Assembly (NCBI GenBank): GCA_900074745.1
Contig: LT598467.1
Location: forward strand, 1,364,001-1,428,000
DNA: 64,000 nucleotides
Direction: 5' to 3'
DNA from: Lachancea mirantina
Taxonomy: Eukaryota > Ascomycota > Saccharomycetes > Saccharomycetales > Saccharomycetaceae
Shown: positions 51,358-61,677 of the stretch, piece by piece
Layout: each line of letters begins with the position of its first letter
How positions within the stretch are numbered: position 1 is the stretch's first letter
The notes under the pieces: generated by a model
What the model saw: only the letters and a program-made list of their open reading frames with translations
Database searches by the model: none
What the model was told of the DNA's origin: nothing
Translations under genes and position numbers: made by a program

Positions 51358-53322
51358 CTTGCAAAGAAAGATGCCCAAAGGTCCCTTATGTCCTTACCAA
51401 TGCCATACACCGACCTTCAGTTCTGTCGAAGTCAGCTTTTGGTGTGTCAGAGTTGACCAGTTTATATGTAGTTAATTACGAAAACTTAAAAGAGTAGATC
51501 TTATCATACGAAATAAACTGAAATACTCATCCCGTCTCATCTCATCTAATCTCATCAAGGGTTTACGGTTGTGATATTACAGTGAAGTGTTTGCGCAACA
51601 AGATAGCCGCCTACACATTCAGCAACGCATCATTCGGCCGTATTTGTGACCAATGGCTTACAGCGCGTAATGGTCTACACACAGCGTGCATTTAGATTTG
51701 TTTTTTGATTAAAGCGTATTTGTCTCCAAGATCTGGCCCACACGATTTCCTGGGGAGCATTCGCTTGGGTTACTTCATTCCAGAATTGTATTGCTAGAAA
51801 ATTTAAATTTGGCGCTTTACAAATGGACAAATGTTTGGGCTAGCTCTCGTGATGATAACTTCTGTTTCGAATCTTATGAATGCTGCACTTCATTTGGCCG
51901 ACAGCTCATGCTTCTTATGTATCTGGAAAGCTGTATACGGAACATATTTGGAATTTATGAACCCGAGAACAGCATATGGACTGTGCTTGAAGGAGAAAGG
52001 GTTCCGTTTTTACCGTTAGATTCTGCCACACCTGGTCATCAAACACTATTCAGCTGACGACAGTTGTTTAAAGCGATTGAAAGCGAGGAATGTCAGGGTT
52101 CCACAACGCCTTTACTTGCAGTTGTAGAAACATTTATTGTTGAAACACTTTATTCTAAGAATTCACGCTCACATTGTTAGACGAGGTATACGGAAATTGG
52201 CCAAACAGCTTGAAGTTCTATTAAGGTTCAAAGTATTACCATTGAAAGTGTTGAGAAATTCCTGAATTTCAGAAGATGAGGCTAAACAAAGAGGCTCAAC
52301 AGTTACCTTTGTAAGCAAGAGACACTGTATTATCTGGACGTGTTTGAAAGAAGTCCACTTTATTACGTTCCGGACCGACCGCATTGCAAAGACCTAAAGG
52401 CTTTATTGGACTATGTCCCTTGATGTGGCTTATAAGAGATTACTCTGACTTGAAGAGCTCGATCCGCACTTACGGTAAACCAACTATGGAGAGCCGGCAG
52501 GCAAATCAAGCCGACATCAACAACGCAGAGAAAGATAACGCAATCTTTAACGCGATTCATTCACGTTTTTATGGAGTTTCTGCGGGGGCTGGGATGAGCC
52601 TCGTCGTTGGGGCAGGAGGACCGTAGTCATTTGATGGTTTACAAAAAAGGCAGCTTTTCCAAGATTCTTCCAACTGCTATGTCTTGTTCAACGCGGGACT
52701 TACCACATGCAGCGTTGAGCGTTTTTCAACCAAAGGACTATGAAACGAAAACTCACAAGCCAACATGGCTTTCCTGAAGGTCTTAATTAAGATTTCACAA
52801 GTCGGCAAGAGCAGAACTCTCGATTTGACATCAATATTGACCCAATACGTTTTTCATCGTTTTGTTAGACGTTTTAAGCAGTCAAGACGTTGATGTCAGT
52901 TTCCAACTGATGAAAGAACGGGGTTTCGTTGTATGAAAGCACAAGAATCTCCACCTGGAACACATTACAGAGCCTTATCAGCAATGCCAGCCTCAGGATC
53001 TCAAATTAATATTCTGTTCGTTGTAAGCCGTCAGCCTTGATGTGATTTTATATACATTTACTCGCTTTAACGTATCAAATATGATCAACCACAAATTGGG
53101 GCTACATCAAGACAAGGACTGATCACTTGCTTCTGCTAATTGAGTGAGTTTACATGGATGAGAGTTGAAAGTGGAGGATGTTGAAAAAACTTGATGTCGT
53201 TAGTCACGGGATTTCCTCGCCAACAGTCAAGACCTTGGCGAAGTTGCCAACTCGATCAATAACACATGATCAAAGTTAACAATTCAGACCATTAAAAAAC
53301 ACGCTACAATAGTCGAGTTTCC
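51358..53322. other. Unusually long gene-free gap TAF1-RTT102
   Basis: Nearly 2 kb without a recognisable intact gene, much longer than most gaps in this window. Short frames with protein-like flavour occur at 51831-52019 (62 codons, ATG start, hydrophobic N-terminus), 52384-52626, and around 52690-52800 (a CSVERFS segment reminiscent of hAT C-termini). This looks like a decayed gene or transposon, but the identity is not established. Confidence 0.4.
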
Positions 53323-53928
53323 ATGTCAGGCTCATTGATATCAAGGGCGAATCGCGCCAATAACATAACTTTTTCTTCAACGAGCCAAAAATATTGGAAA
53401 TACGACTGGTATTCGCCTTTACAAGTAGATACTCCGGCAGAAAATGGGAATGGCGAAGTGTCTGAAAATAAGGACCAGGACAGACTTTCATTCCATATTA
53501 AGAAGTGGATTCCTACTGAAAAGCCAGAATGGGACGATGCAGAACTTGAAGTGGACGACGTACTTGATTTGAAAAACTACGACAGAAGTAACCGGCAGGT
53601 TTTGGAACAAGAGATACAAAACGGCGCTGAACATCAAAATACGACCAGCGGTTTGAGTGCAGACGACATTAGAGGTGCAGTGGGGAATGAGGGAGGAATT
53701 TCTGGCTTTTCGGGTTCGGATGCGATAACGAGGAAAGAAAAAGAAGATGAAAATGACGCCGAAGACGAATCTGCCAAAGACGTTGAAATGGCAGACGCAA
53801 CGAATCGTATCGCTGAATCTACACAAGGGGTAGAAACCATTCAAGCTGCAGCAGTCGAAGAAATTAATCCTGTGTTGGAAAACGGACTATCACAAGAGGA
53901 AGGAGATGAAATTGCGAAAGAGGAATAG
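53323..53928 (+). CDS. RTT102: Rtt102 subunit of SWI/SNF and RSC
   Basis: The product is 201 residues, longer than yeast Rtt102 (157). The N-terminal part has SKY-like YWKYDWYSPLQVDTPAEN, then DDVLDLKNYDR, and the signature LSADDIRGAVGN, all conserved in Rtt102. The extra length is an acidic Glu/Asp/Ala-rich tail after residue 135. Rtt102 stabilises the Arp7-Arp9 module of SWI/SNF and RSC chromatin remodellers. ATG at 53323. It is YGR275W, between TAF1 and RNH70 as in S. cerevisiae. Confidence 0.93.
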   Translation: MSGSLISRANRANNITFSSTSQKYWKYDWYSPLQVDTPAENGNGEVSENKDQDRLSFHIKKWIPTEKPEWDDAELEVDDVLDLKNYDRSNRQVLEQEIQNGAEHQNTTSGLSADDIRGAVGNEGGISGFSGSDAITRKEKEDENDAEDESAKDVEMADATNRIAESTQGVETIQAAAVEEINPVLENGLSQEEGDEIAKEE

Positions 53929-54072
53929 AAATCTGTTGAAACTGCGGCTTGAGCAAGAAACTGCGACTTTTTGATACCTTTCTAGCATTTCTTAGTCATC
54001 AAAGTAATATCATGGAAGTCCAGTCGCTGCGGGGGGATTTCTACTCTGATCATTATTATTAAATTACTTAAT

Positions 54073-56058
54073 TCACTGTACAATGGGGATATCTTCATCT
54101 TTAATTGCTACGAGAGCGATACCATTTCTTGCCTTCGTTACAGCTGCCTTGATTTCAATTTCAAGCTTTTTCCTTTCGTTTGCGCGTTCCTCTCTGTCCA
54201 ACTTGTTAATCTCACCCATAATCCTCAGCCAATCCCTCGTATCACCTGTCCCAGAGCAAACGATCATAGCAGCAGATGGCGGACAGCTTTTGTATATCCT
54301 CTCAATCCTTTCACCCAAACTTCGAAGCGCTATGTCCTCTGAAACTACTGAAACGTCAGGGCTGGGAGTTGCATACCCGCGAGAAAACTCTAATTCTCGT
54401 AGACGGCCTACAAACAGGTCGCGGGATTCCATGTTACTGATGATGTTGTCGGTAATATCTTCGTCAGTTTGGCAATTAATTTTCATTTCCAAGTTTTTTT
54501 TGTCGGTTGCCAATTGGCATTGCTTCGGGGCGTAGTCGTTCAAGCAAAGAGATCGTATATCTTGGCGTGCTAAACGCTGGAAAAGATTTTCGGAGTTAGT
54601 TCCCACGCCAAACCCAAGGCCGTTTACAAGCTTCAATTTTGTCAACTCCATGCAGGCTTTGGCGTCATCAAATGAATCGTGTCCAATTAAATCGTTGTTT
54701 TGAATATCAATATGGAGATATTCAGAAGCCAAATACCGCAGTGCTGGTTTGAATGGGGGGCCTGCCTTGTGTTCATATATGGTCGCTGTATCGATAATAC
54801 GGGGATGCTTTAATTTCAAAGCATTTAAATCTGACTGTAGCGAGTGGCCAATGAGCACATCGTCGGCACTTACAAGTTCCAAAAGTTTATTTTGAACATC
54901 TTTCAAAGTTGTCGTCACGTTCCGCAATTTTTCCTCGGTGATACCACTGTATTTTGTAAGATAATCGATGATGGGAACAGAAGGTTTCACCAATGAATCG
55001 TAAATTAAATTGCAATCGAAATCGACAACACTCACTCTTGTAAGAACAAGACCTTCCTTGGCCTTGCACATTTCACAATCTACGGCAAAAGTATGAGGGT
55101 CGTCGTGCTGAAGGCTTTTAGTTTCGACCCATTCTCCTTCGTCGCCCAGGGCCTGTTTTTGAAGGACATCGCGCATGTCAGGACTTACGCCTGGAGTCAA
55201 AGGATGAATCGGATACTCGTTCTCAATCAGTTGATCTGGACTCATCAGCAGATCATAAAGAGTAATCTTTCTACTGGCCAGCTCTTCCCGTTTCTGTTCT
55301 CTCTCCTTTTTAGTGAGGGAAACGTTCACAAAAGAATTGTAAGGCGAATAAATGGTGTTCTTGGAACCCGGAGCACTGAGCATGAGTCTGTAAAATGCAT
55401 GCTTGAGCTCGTTGCTTTCTAAGGTCTTTAAATAGGTCGATTTGAGATGCGTTTCCGCGTTTGCATCCGCCTCATCTCCGTTCACCTCACAGAAATCACT
55501 TGGTTGCAGTCCTGGAACGAACAAAACTACTGCCTTACTAATATTCTTAGCATGATTGATCTGAAGCCAAGTTGGAGAAGTTGATCTATGATCAAAGATA
55601 AAAGTGACAAATTCGCGCACATCTTTCATAGATATCTTTTCCTTTAAGGTTTCGGACGGAAACGACAGTGAAGCGTTCACAGATGCCTTTTTTTTCTTCC
55701 TCTTTGGAACCGCCGTGAGAGACTGTGAGGACAATTCACGTTGAATTTTTTTGGCTCCACCTGCGGAAAGCGTCGAAAGCGCACTCGAACGTCTTCTGCG
55801 TCTTTTCGATCTCATGTCAGGACGACTGACATTCGAATCCTCAAGAGCTTCCTCAGATCCAGACCGACTCAGCTTCTGCATGATTTTTTGTCTCGCTTCG
55901 TCGTCTTCGCATATACTCAACCTGGCAACGCCCGAACGAAAAGAAGTATCCTCTTTTACAGTTTCTAGGCTAGATGCCAGATCTTTAACACTGTTTCGCC
56001 TAGAAAAAGGGTCAGAATCCAGGGCGGTGTTCAATTTCTCGGCTGTATCAAATGTCAT
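54073..56058 (-). CDS. RNH70: Rnh70/Rex1 3'-5' RNA exonuclease
   Basis: The product is 661 residues from the ATG at 56058 (yeast Rnh70, 553); upstream codons only offer a TTG. The N-terminal 150 residues are basic and serine-rich, likely nuclear targeting. The DEDDh exonuclease core lies at about residues 320-500, with FAVDCEMCKAKEGLVLTRVS (ExoI), GHSLQSDLNALKLKHPRIIDTA (ExoII) and LIGHDSFDDAKACMEL (ExoIII). The C-terminal 150 residues are helical and poorly conserved. It trims 5S rRNA, tRNA-Arg precursors and other small RNAs in the nucleus. It is YGR276C and convergent with RTT102. Confidence 0.94.
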   Translation of the reverse strand: MTFDTAEKLNTALDSDPFSRRNSVKDLASSLETVKEDTSFRSGVARLSICEDDEARQKIMQKLSRSGSEEALEDSNVSRPDMRSKRRRRRSSALSTLSAGGAKKIQRELSSQSLTAVPKRKKKKASVNASLSFPSETLKEKISMKDVREFVTFIFDHRSTSPTWLQINHAKNISKAVVLFVPGLQPSDFCEVNGDEADANAETHLKSTYLKTLESNELKHAFYRLMLSAPGSKNTIYSPYNSFVNVSLTKKEREQKREELASRKITLYDLLMSPDQLIENEYPIHPLTPGVSPDMRDVLQKQALGDEGEWVETKSLQHDDPHTFAVDCEMCKAKEGLVLTRVSVVDFDCNLIYDSLVKPSVPIIDYLTKYSGITEEKLRNVTTTLKDVQNKLLELVSADDVLIGHSLQSDLNALKLKHPRIIDTATIYEHKAGPPFKPALRYLASEYLHIDIQNNDLIGHDSFDDAKACMELTKLKLVNGLGFGVGTNSENLFQRLARQDIRSLCLNDYAPKQCQLATDKKNLEMKINCQTDEDITDNIISNMESRDLFVGRLRELEFSRGYATPSPDVSVVSEDIALRSLGERIERIYKSCPPSAAMIVCSGTGDTRDWLRIMGEINKLDREERANERKKLEIEIKAAVTKARNGIALVAIKDEDIPIVQ

Positions 56059-56856
56059 GAGGCGCTTCTCTCGATGAGCCGACGTCTTTTGAATAAAAGT
56101 CGTAAATCGTAACCTTTTTTTTTCGTAAAACAACTAACGTATTGAGTAGAATTTAACCAGATTGGATAACAATATAGAGAGGGTTGACGATATTAAGACT
56201 CTTCAATAATACCTTATTACATGTGCCTTTACATACTGGTTCTTCATTGCACATATTTTGTGATGTAAAAATTTGTGAGTGTTGACGACCTCATGAAAAA
56301 AATAAAAGGTCATGTGACTTTCCCTTTCACCTTAGATTCTACTCAGACAATAAGAATTGGGTAAGCGCTGCGATGAGGAAACCTGGAATCATAATATCTC
56401 CGAAACACCCGTGGAAGTCTTTTGAGACCATTTTGGCTCTGAAATTCTGCGAGCCAGTTTTAATGAGCTCGTATTTTTTAAAAACGTCAGGTGACATTAT
56501 GACGATGAACTCTGCCACCACGGAACCGCGATACTCTTTCGGGCCGCTTTGAGCTGATCCTTGATCTTACCATTTTTGAAGTTTTTGGGTGGCGTACTCG
56601 ACTTTTTTCTGTGTTTCTAACGGTCCGCGAGCTACTCTTCACATTTTCATGTATCCAAAGAAAAGCGAAATAATTTAGGGCGAATTCACAACACTATTTT
56701 TGAAAACCTCATCCAAGCGTCTACAGTTCTCGTAAGCTTTTCAGCTTTTAAGATCTTTTCGCTCTCTAAATGTCTATCTTGTTTGAGTCCCTACTGAGCC
56801 TTACTTACGTCTAAGAAAATCTATGTACGGGCGACCCTGGTGAATCGCCGAAGTGA
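56059..56856. other. Intergenic region RNH70-ADE4 with possible relic
   Basis: About 800 bp between RNH70 and the 3' end of ADE4. Apart from the RNH70 promoter it contains the protease-like fragment listed separately. I find no DYN3-like frame, although DYN3 precedes ADE4 in S. cerevisiae. Confidence 0.5.
56339..56521 (-). pseudogene. Possible relic of signal peptide peptidase-like protease
   Basis: A minus-strand frame of about 60 codons, with a first ATG only at residue 9, ends in FGDIMIPGFLIAALTQFLL. Signal peptide peptidases have GLGDIVIPG with the second catalytic Asp, followed by a hydrophobic helix, and a segment like VMVTVA before it, here VVAEFIVIMS. The GxGD glycine is replaced (CFGD) and the rest of the protein is missing, with a stop just upstream. 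It could be a fragment of a YPF1/YKL100C-type gene. A chance match remains possible. Confidence 0.35.
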
Positions 56857-58389
56857 CTAATAGTCGGCTGCGTTGTAGAGACCTATGTCAAATTCTGCCT
56901 TGGCATCGCACTGTTTGGCCTTATTTAAAGCGCGCATCCTTTCTAATTCAAGCAAATATCCGTCTTCGACGCCCGTCACGTAATTTCCGGTGAAGACACC
57001 AACTTCAAACTTGCTGATTTCGTTAGTTTTACAACAGTCGATCAAGTCGTTCAGGGATTGGTAAATGACTTTTTCGCAACCTAGTTCATTGGCAACTTCT
57101 TCTGTGCTTTTATTATAGGCAACCAGCTGCTTCGTGTCAGCGAGATCAATACCGTAAATGTGGTTGAATCTAATCGCGGGAGCGGCAGATGCGAAAAACA
57201 CTTTGAGGGCACCGGATTCTTTGGCCATCGTGATGATCTCTTTGGATGTCGTACCACGCACAATGGAATCATCCACGATTAAAACTTTTTTCCCGCGCAA
57301 TTCCGATTCCATTGGGTTCAATTTCCTCCTTACAGAGGAAACACGCTCTTTTTGATTCGGCATGATAAAAGTTCTTCCCACGTATCTGTTCTTAACGAAA
57401 CCCTCACGGTAGGGCTTCTGTAACGTATTGGCACACTCTTGGGCACAAGTACGCGCAGTGTCGGGCACCGAGACGACAACGTCGATCTCATTGGGGTCCA
57501 TGTTTTTCATAATGTTTTCCGCAAGCTTGATACCCATTTGAAGTCTGGTGTGGTATACGGAAATTCCATCCAAGACACTGTCGGGTCTCGCAAAATAAAC
57601 GTATTCGAAAAGATCAGGTCTGTATGAGTTCATGGGCACAACTTGCTTGAATTCTGGCGCCGATTTCCCGCAATCTTTGGGGATAATGACAGCTTCACCT
57701 GGTGCCAAGTCCCGGTAAACGTTGAAACCGCTAGCCTTCAATACTACACTTTCGGAGGCTAGCATGTAGTCTTTGGTGCCGTCAGGGTAGCTTCTCTCGC
57801 CGAAAAGGAGAGGTCTGATACCGTTAGGATCTCTAAACCCTATCATACCAAAACCGGCCAGCATTCCGACACATGCGTACCCACCGCGGCAGAGTCTGTA
57901 CACACCCTCTAGAGCTAGAAAAATGTCCTCGTTGTTGACTCTATACTTGTTGTGCTTTTCAAGTTCTGACGCAAACAGATTCAAAAGCAGCTCGGAGTCG
58001 CTGTCTGTGTTGATGTGACGGTGGACGTCTTCGTCCATGTACCTTCTTAGGGACAGAGTGTTCACCAGGTTACCGTTGTGGCCCAGACAAATCCCGTAGG
58101 GACTGTTGACGTAGAACGGCTGCGCTTCCGAATTGGCGCTCGATCCGGCCGTTGGGTACCGCAGATGCGCAATACCCATAGACCCGACTAGCCCAGCCAT
58201 CCGGTGTTGCGTGAAAACGTCTCTGGCCATCCCGTTGCCCTTGCATTGGTAAAGTCTTCCCCGCTGCCCACATGTTGCAATACCGGCAGCGTCTTGGCCC
58301 CTATGTTGCAGGAAAAGACACCCGTCAAACAGCTCAGGAGCCACGCCGTTGGACTGATCCGCTAGAGCTATCCCTAAAACTCCACACAT
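56857..58389 (-). CDS. ADE4: Amidophosphoribosyltransferase
   Basis: At 510 residues this equals yeast Ade4. It catalyses the first committed step of purine synthesis, PRPP plus glutamine to phosphoribosylamine. Cys2 (MCGVLGIA) is the glutaminase nucleophile. The N-terminal Ntn hydrolase domain continues with LQHRGQDAAGIAT and GHNGNLVN, and the phosphoribosyltransferase half has the PRPP loop VLIVDDSIVRGTTS. ATG at 58389. Two TGACTC sites lie upstream, matching Bas1/Gcn4 control of ADE genes. It is YMR300C, followed by ATM1 as in S. cerevisiae. Confidence 0.98.
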   Translation of the reverse strand: MCGVLGIALADQSNGVAPELFDGCLFLQHRGQDAAGIATCGQRGRLYQCKGNGMARDVFTQHRMAGLVGSMGIAHLRYPTAGSSANSEAQPFYVNSPYGICLGHNGNLVNTLSLRRYMDEDVHRHINTDSDSELLLNLFASELEKHNKYRVNNEDIFLALEGVYRLCRGGYACVGMLAGFGMIGFRDPNGIRPLLFGERSYPDGTKDYMLASESVVLKASGFNVYRDLAPGEAVIIPKDCGKSAPEFKQVVPMNSYRPDLFEYVYFARPDSVLDGISVYHTRLQMGIKLAENIMKNMDPNEIDVVVSVPDTARTCAQECANTLQKPYREGFVKNRYVGRTFIMPNQKERVSSVRRKLNPMESELRGKKVLIVDDSIVRGTTSKEIITMAKESGALKVFFASAAPAIRFNHIYGIDLADTKQLVAYNKSTEEVANELGCEKVIYQSLNDLIDCCKTNEISKFEVGVFTGNYVTGVEDGYLLELERMRALNKAKQCDAKAEFDIGLYNAADY

Positions 58390-59204
58390 TGTTGTTAGGT
58401 ATTCTAAAGCCTATCAAGATAGAGAGTCGATGCTAATGCGAATGCAAATAAAACGAATAAAACGAGCTTAAAATTAAACCGTTTTCGCTGGAAAATCCCG
58501 GAAATAATTAACACCAAATCGACCCAACTATGAAATGTCTCGATCGTCCTCAACGCCAGCGCTTTTGAAAACTACGATCTTTAAATTTTCAATTCCCGGT
58601 AGGCTACAATTTTACACATTTTTCATAAATTAATAAACTTGCCGAGTCATCGCTCATCTCAGCTTTATTACTTTTTTGGAGGCGAGTCAGAAAAAAGAAC
58701 TGAAAAATTGAAGAAAACGGTTTCTAAACGCCGTTGTCGGTTCTTAACATCAGGCATGTGCAATCCCACGTGATGTCCAGTTCGGGAAGAGTCTTACTGT
58801 ATCGGGGTGTTTATTTGAGGGCTATATGATGGACGCTTGCTGGTCGTAGTCAGTTTCTTGGTATTGCTCTGACTAGGCGGCAAACGTACGCATTTTTTTC
58901 GAATTTTGGCTATTTCGAAGAGATCTTTACGATTTTTAGCAGCGATTCTGTGTCAAAAACGATTCCCACATTTCCGCATGCTTCTGTTCAATTATGTTTG
59001 TCATTTGCGGAGAATCTATGTTCTTTTGCTTACTGTCATCAACTATAAGGTACATACCGTGGCAGATATCATAGATGAAAGTTAGGATATGATGCATGAA
59101 AACTTGAAAGATAAGATTTGTATTCACATTAGTTCCGACTGTAATGCCTCGTCCACATTGTTGAATATAAATTTTTGCCTAGATCTTTCCTAAATTTACA
59201 GATC
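58390..59204. other. Intergenic region ADE4-ATM1
   Basis: About 815 bp with the ADE4 promoter and the ATM1 3' end. A 50-60 codon minus-strand frame near 58936-59127 has no recognised similarity. Confidence 0.5.
58644..58689 (-). promoter_or_regulatory. Two TGACTC Bas1/Gcn4-type sites upstream of ADE4
   Basis: GAGTCA on the plus strand (TGACTC on the ADE4 strand) occurs at 58644-58649 and 58684-58689, 255 and 295 bp before the ATG. Paired TGACTC elements are the known Bas1-Bas2 and Gcn4 targets in yeast ADE promoters. Confidence 0.72.
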
Positions 59205-61340
59205 CTAATGTTGGGCAGACTTTTCCTTGCTGTCTTCTTCGATTCCTTCCTGTAAAAGTTGCAAGTTCTCCTGTATGTCCCACAATTCCCGGTAAAGGGA
59301 GTTGTCCTTCGCGAGCAATTCGAGATGCTTCCCCTCTTCCTTGACACGACCGTTTTCGAGAACAATGATCTTGTCGGAGTCGGCAATGGTGCGCAGTCGA
59401 TGAGCGACGGACACACTGGTCTTATGTTTGCCCATGAACGTCTCCCTTATTGTTTTCAGCAAAGACTGTTCTGTGTGTGTGTCAAGTGCGCTGGTAGCTT
59501 CGTCAAAAAACGTTATGGGTGCGTTTTTCAGAAGAACACGCGCTATTGCCAGACGCTGTTTTTCCCCGCCGCTGATCATCAACCCGCGTTCTCCGACAAT
59601 AGTTTCGCGACCCTTGGGCAGATTTCGAATGAGAGGATCAAGTTGGGCCTGCGAAATGGCTTTCCAGATTTCGTCATCGGTCGCGGATATTCGGCCGAAT
59701 TTTACGTTCTCCCAGATAGTGTCATTGAAGAGCGGCGTATCTTGCGGGACTACCCCAATCGCACTACGCAGTTGCGCGAGGTCCATATCGCGAACGTCAA
59801 TGCCATTCACTAGAACGCGACCGCTTTGAGGGTCATAAAATCTAAAAACGAGCTTGAGAATGGTCGATTTCCCGCTCCCGGAGGGTCCCACGATCGCTGT
59901 TCTTTGGCCTGCAGGGATGGTGAAGCTGGCGTTGTCCAAAATCAAGCGTTCAGGATCATAACCAAAGGAGACGTTTTCGAATCTGATCTCATGTGAAAGG
60001 CTTTGCGGTAGCATGCGAGGTTGGGGCGCATTTTGAATGGTTACTTGATTTCTTTGTAGGTTGAAGAGCGATTCCATGTCGATTAAAGATTGTTTGAGTT
60101 CCCGATAAACGCTACCCAAAAAATTCAAAGGAACCGACAGTTGAAACACAAGCTGGTTTATGAGCACGAGATCCCCTACGGAAAGATGGCCCGACATCAC
60201 TCCCGTACACCCCATGTACATCATCGCTGTCAGAGCACTGGTGAAGATCAAATTTTGGCCGGAGTTAAGAAACGCTAGCGACTGTGCAACTTTCACTTGC
60301 GAGTCTCGGTACGAGTTGAGATGTTCGTTGTATCTCATGGCCAAATGCGTTTCATTGTTGAAATATTTGACAGCCTCGAAATTGATCAAGGAATCCAGAG
60401 CAATGGTAGCGGCTTTGTTGTCAGCCTTATTAGCCGAGCGCCGAAACTCAGTCCTCCATGCGGTTGTTCTGAACGTGAAAATTGCATACGTCACCATGGT
60501 TGCGAACGTCATTGCCGCAAATGAGGCACCAAACTGGTAAGTGAGCACCCCGCAGACTATAGAAATTTCAAACGCGATCGGTATTATGTGGAAAACCATG
60601 GCACTCAGCACGTAGGAAATACCTTTGGTACCTCTGTCCATTGCCCTCGTCAGACCGCCTGTTTGACGGCTCAAATGCCATCCCAGGTCCAATTTCATCA
60701 AATGCTGGAACGTTTGCAAAGACACTTTCCTAATCGCGTTCTGTGCCACAGAAGAGAAGATCGCATTTCTGAGCTCTCCGAACAGAACAGACCCAAACCT
60801 GGCCGCACCATACGAGAGAATAGTCGCAACTATAGCGATCGGAAGCACGTCCGTCGCGCTAGACCACTCGATGTTCATGGAATCCACAATTTGCTTGAAA
60901 AAAAACGGCACCTGGACGTTCAGTACTTTCGCGCCAATCAACAGCCCGAGCGCAATTACCACGCGGGTCTTGACTTTGTTATCGCCCTTGGGCCAGATGT
61001 ACTTGAAAAGGTCCCTCAGAATTCTCAATTCTGAGATCGTAGGTGTTTTCGAGTTCTGAGACGACCCATTCGTGTCGCTTTTCTTCGACGCCACAGGTGC
61101 CGCTGGCGTTGTTGGCGTCGCCGGAGCAGGTTGAGAATTCGCATCCGTCTTGACCTCTCTCAGTATTAGAGATCGACTAAACCCAAGTGTCCGGGACGTA
61201 GAGAAAAGCGCTTTTTTGGAAAATGCACCCGATGCCGATCTTTTCATAAAAACGGCAGCGCTGGGCCGACCGGGCAGAAATTTGGAATGAAAAAGGACTG
61301 CACGGCCTACGTGCCGCGTGCAAAGGTCAATTGTTCTCAT
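59205..61340 (-). CDS. ATM1: Mitochondrial ABC exporter Atm1
   Basis: The product has 711 residues from the ATG at 61340 (yeast Atm1, 690). The N-terminal 90 residues are rich in Arg, Ser and Ala with few acids, a mitochondrial presequence. A six-helix membrane domain follows, with [28 protein letters not shown] strongly conserved. The nucleotide-binding domain has Walker [11 protein letters not shown], signature [10 protein letters not shown] and Walker [12 protein letters not shown]. Atm1 exports a glutathione-bound sulfur compound from the matrix for cytosolic Fe-S protein assembly. It is YMR301C, the last gene in the conserved order; PRE5 beyond is unrelated to it in S. cerevisiae. Confidence 0.97.
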   Translation of the reverse strand: MRTIDLCTRHVGRAVLFHSKFLPGRPSAAVFMKRSASGAFSKKALFSTSRTLGFSRSLILREVKTDANSQPAPATPTTPAAPVASKKSDTNGSSQNSKTPTISELRILRDLFKYIWPKGDNKVKTRVVIALGLLIGAKVLNVQVPFFFKQIVDSMNIEWSSATDVLPIAIVATILSYGAARFGSVLFGELRNAIFSSVAQNAIRKVSLQTFQHLMKLDLGWHLSRQTGGLTRAMDRGTKGISYVLSAMVFHIIPIAFEISIVCGVLTYQFGASFAAMTFATMVTYAIFTFRTTAWRTEFRRSANKADNKAATIALDSLINFEAVKYFNNETHLAMRYNEHLNSYRDSQVKVAQSLAFLNSGQNLIFTSALTAMMYMGCTGVMSGHLSVGDLVLINQLVFQLSVPLNFLGSVYRELKQSLIDMESLFNLQRNQVTIQNAPQPRMLPQSLSHEIRFENVSFGYDPERLILDNASFTIPAGQRTAIVGPSGSGKSTILKLVFRFYDPQSGRVLVNGIDVRDMDLAQLRSAIGVVPQDTPLFNDTIWENVKFGRISATDDEIWKAISQAQLDPLIRNLPKGRETIVGERGLMISGGEKQRLAIARVLLKNAPITFFDEATSALDTHTEQSLLKTIRETFMGKHKTSVSVAHRLRTIADSDKIIVLENGRVKEEGKHLELLAKDNSLYRELWDIQENLQLLQEGIEEDSKEKSAQH

Positions 61341-61677
61341 GCTGTCTACCTTCACCCTGTCAGCTCGGTTTGTCCAACTTTCAACTTTTCAAAGTAACCC
61401 TAACGGCGACGATGAGATCCATTAAGACTGTGGCTTCCAATTTTTCGTGAGATGGGCTTAAAAAACAATCACGTGCTTCTGGTGTCAGTCACGAGACGGC
61501 ATCTAGTTGGAATCGTCCAGGCAAAAACGCTTGAAGGAGAGCGTCAGGGCGTGCACGAGATAATGAATTGAGGTTAGTTTACATAACTGCATGGACGCGA
61601 TCGGTGTGGTGGTCGCGATGCTATTGGGGATCACGCAGAGACAAAAAGACGGATTTCTTCTTCTATTTTGGCTCCGG
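61341..61677. other. Intergenic region ATM1-PRE5, synteny break
   Basis: About 340 bp containing the ATM1 promoter. The conserved YGR/YMR order stops here. A TCACGTG-like motif lies near 61470 (AATCACGTGC). Confidence 0.6.

Noticed and set aside
58936-59127. Minus-strand frame of about 60 codons containing a GTATGT and an internal ATG
   Set aside because: No matching TACTAAC branch site downstream and no recognised similarity; too short to support a spliced gene.
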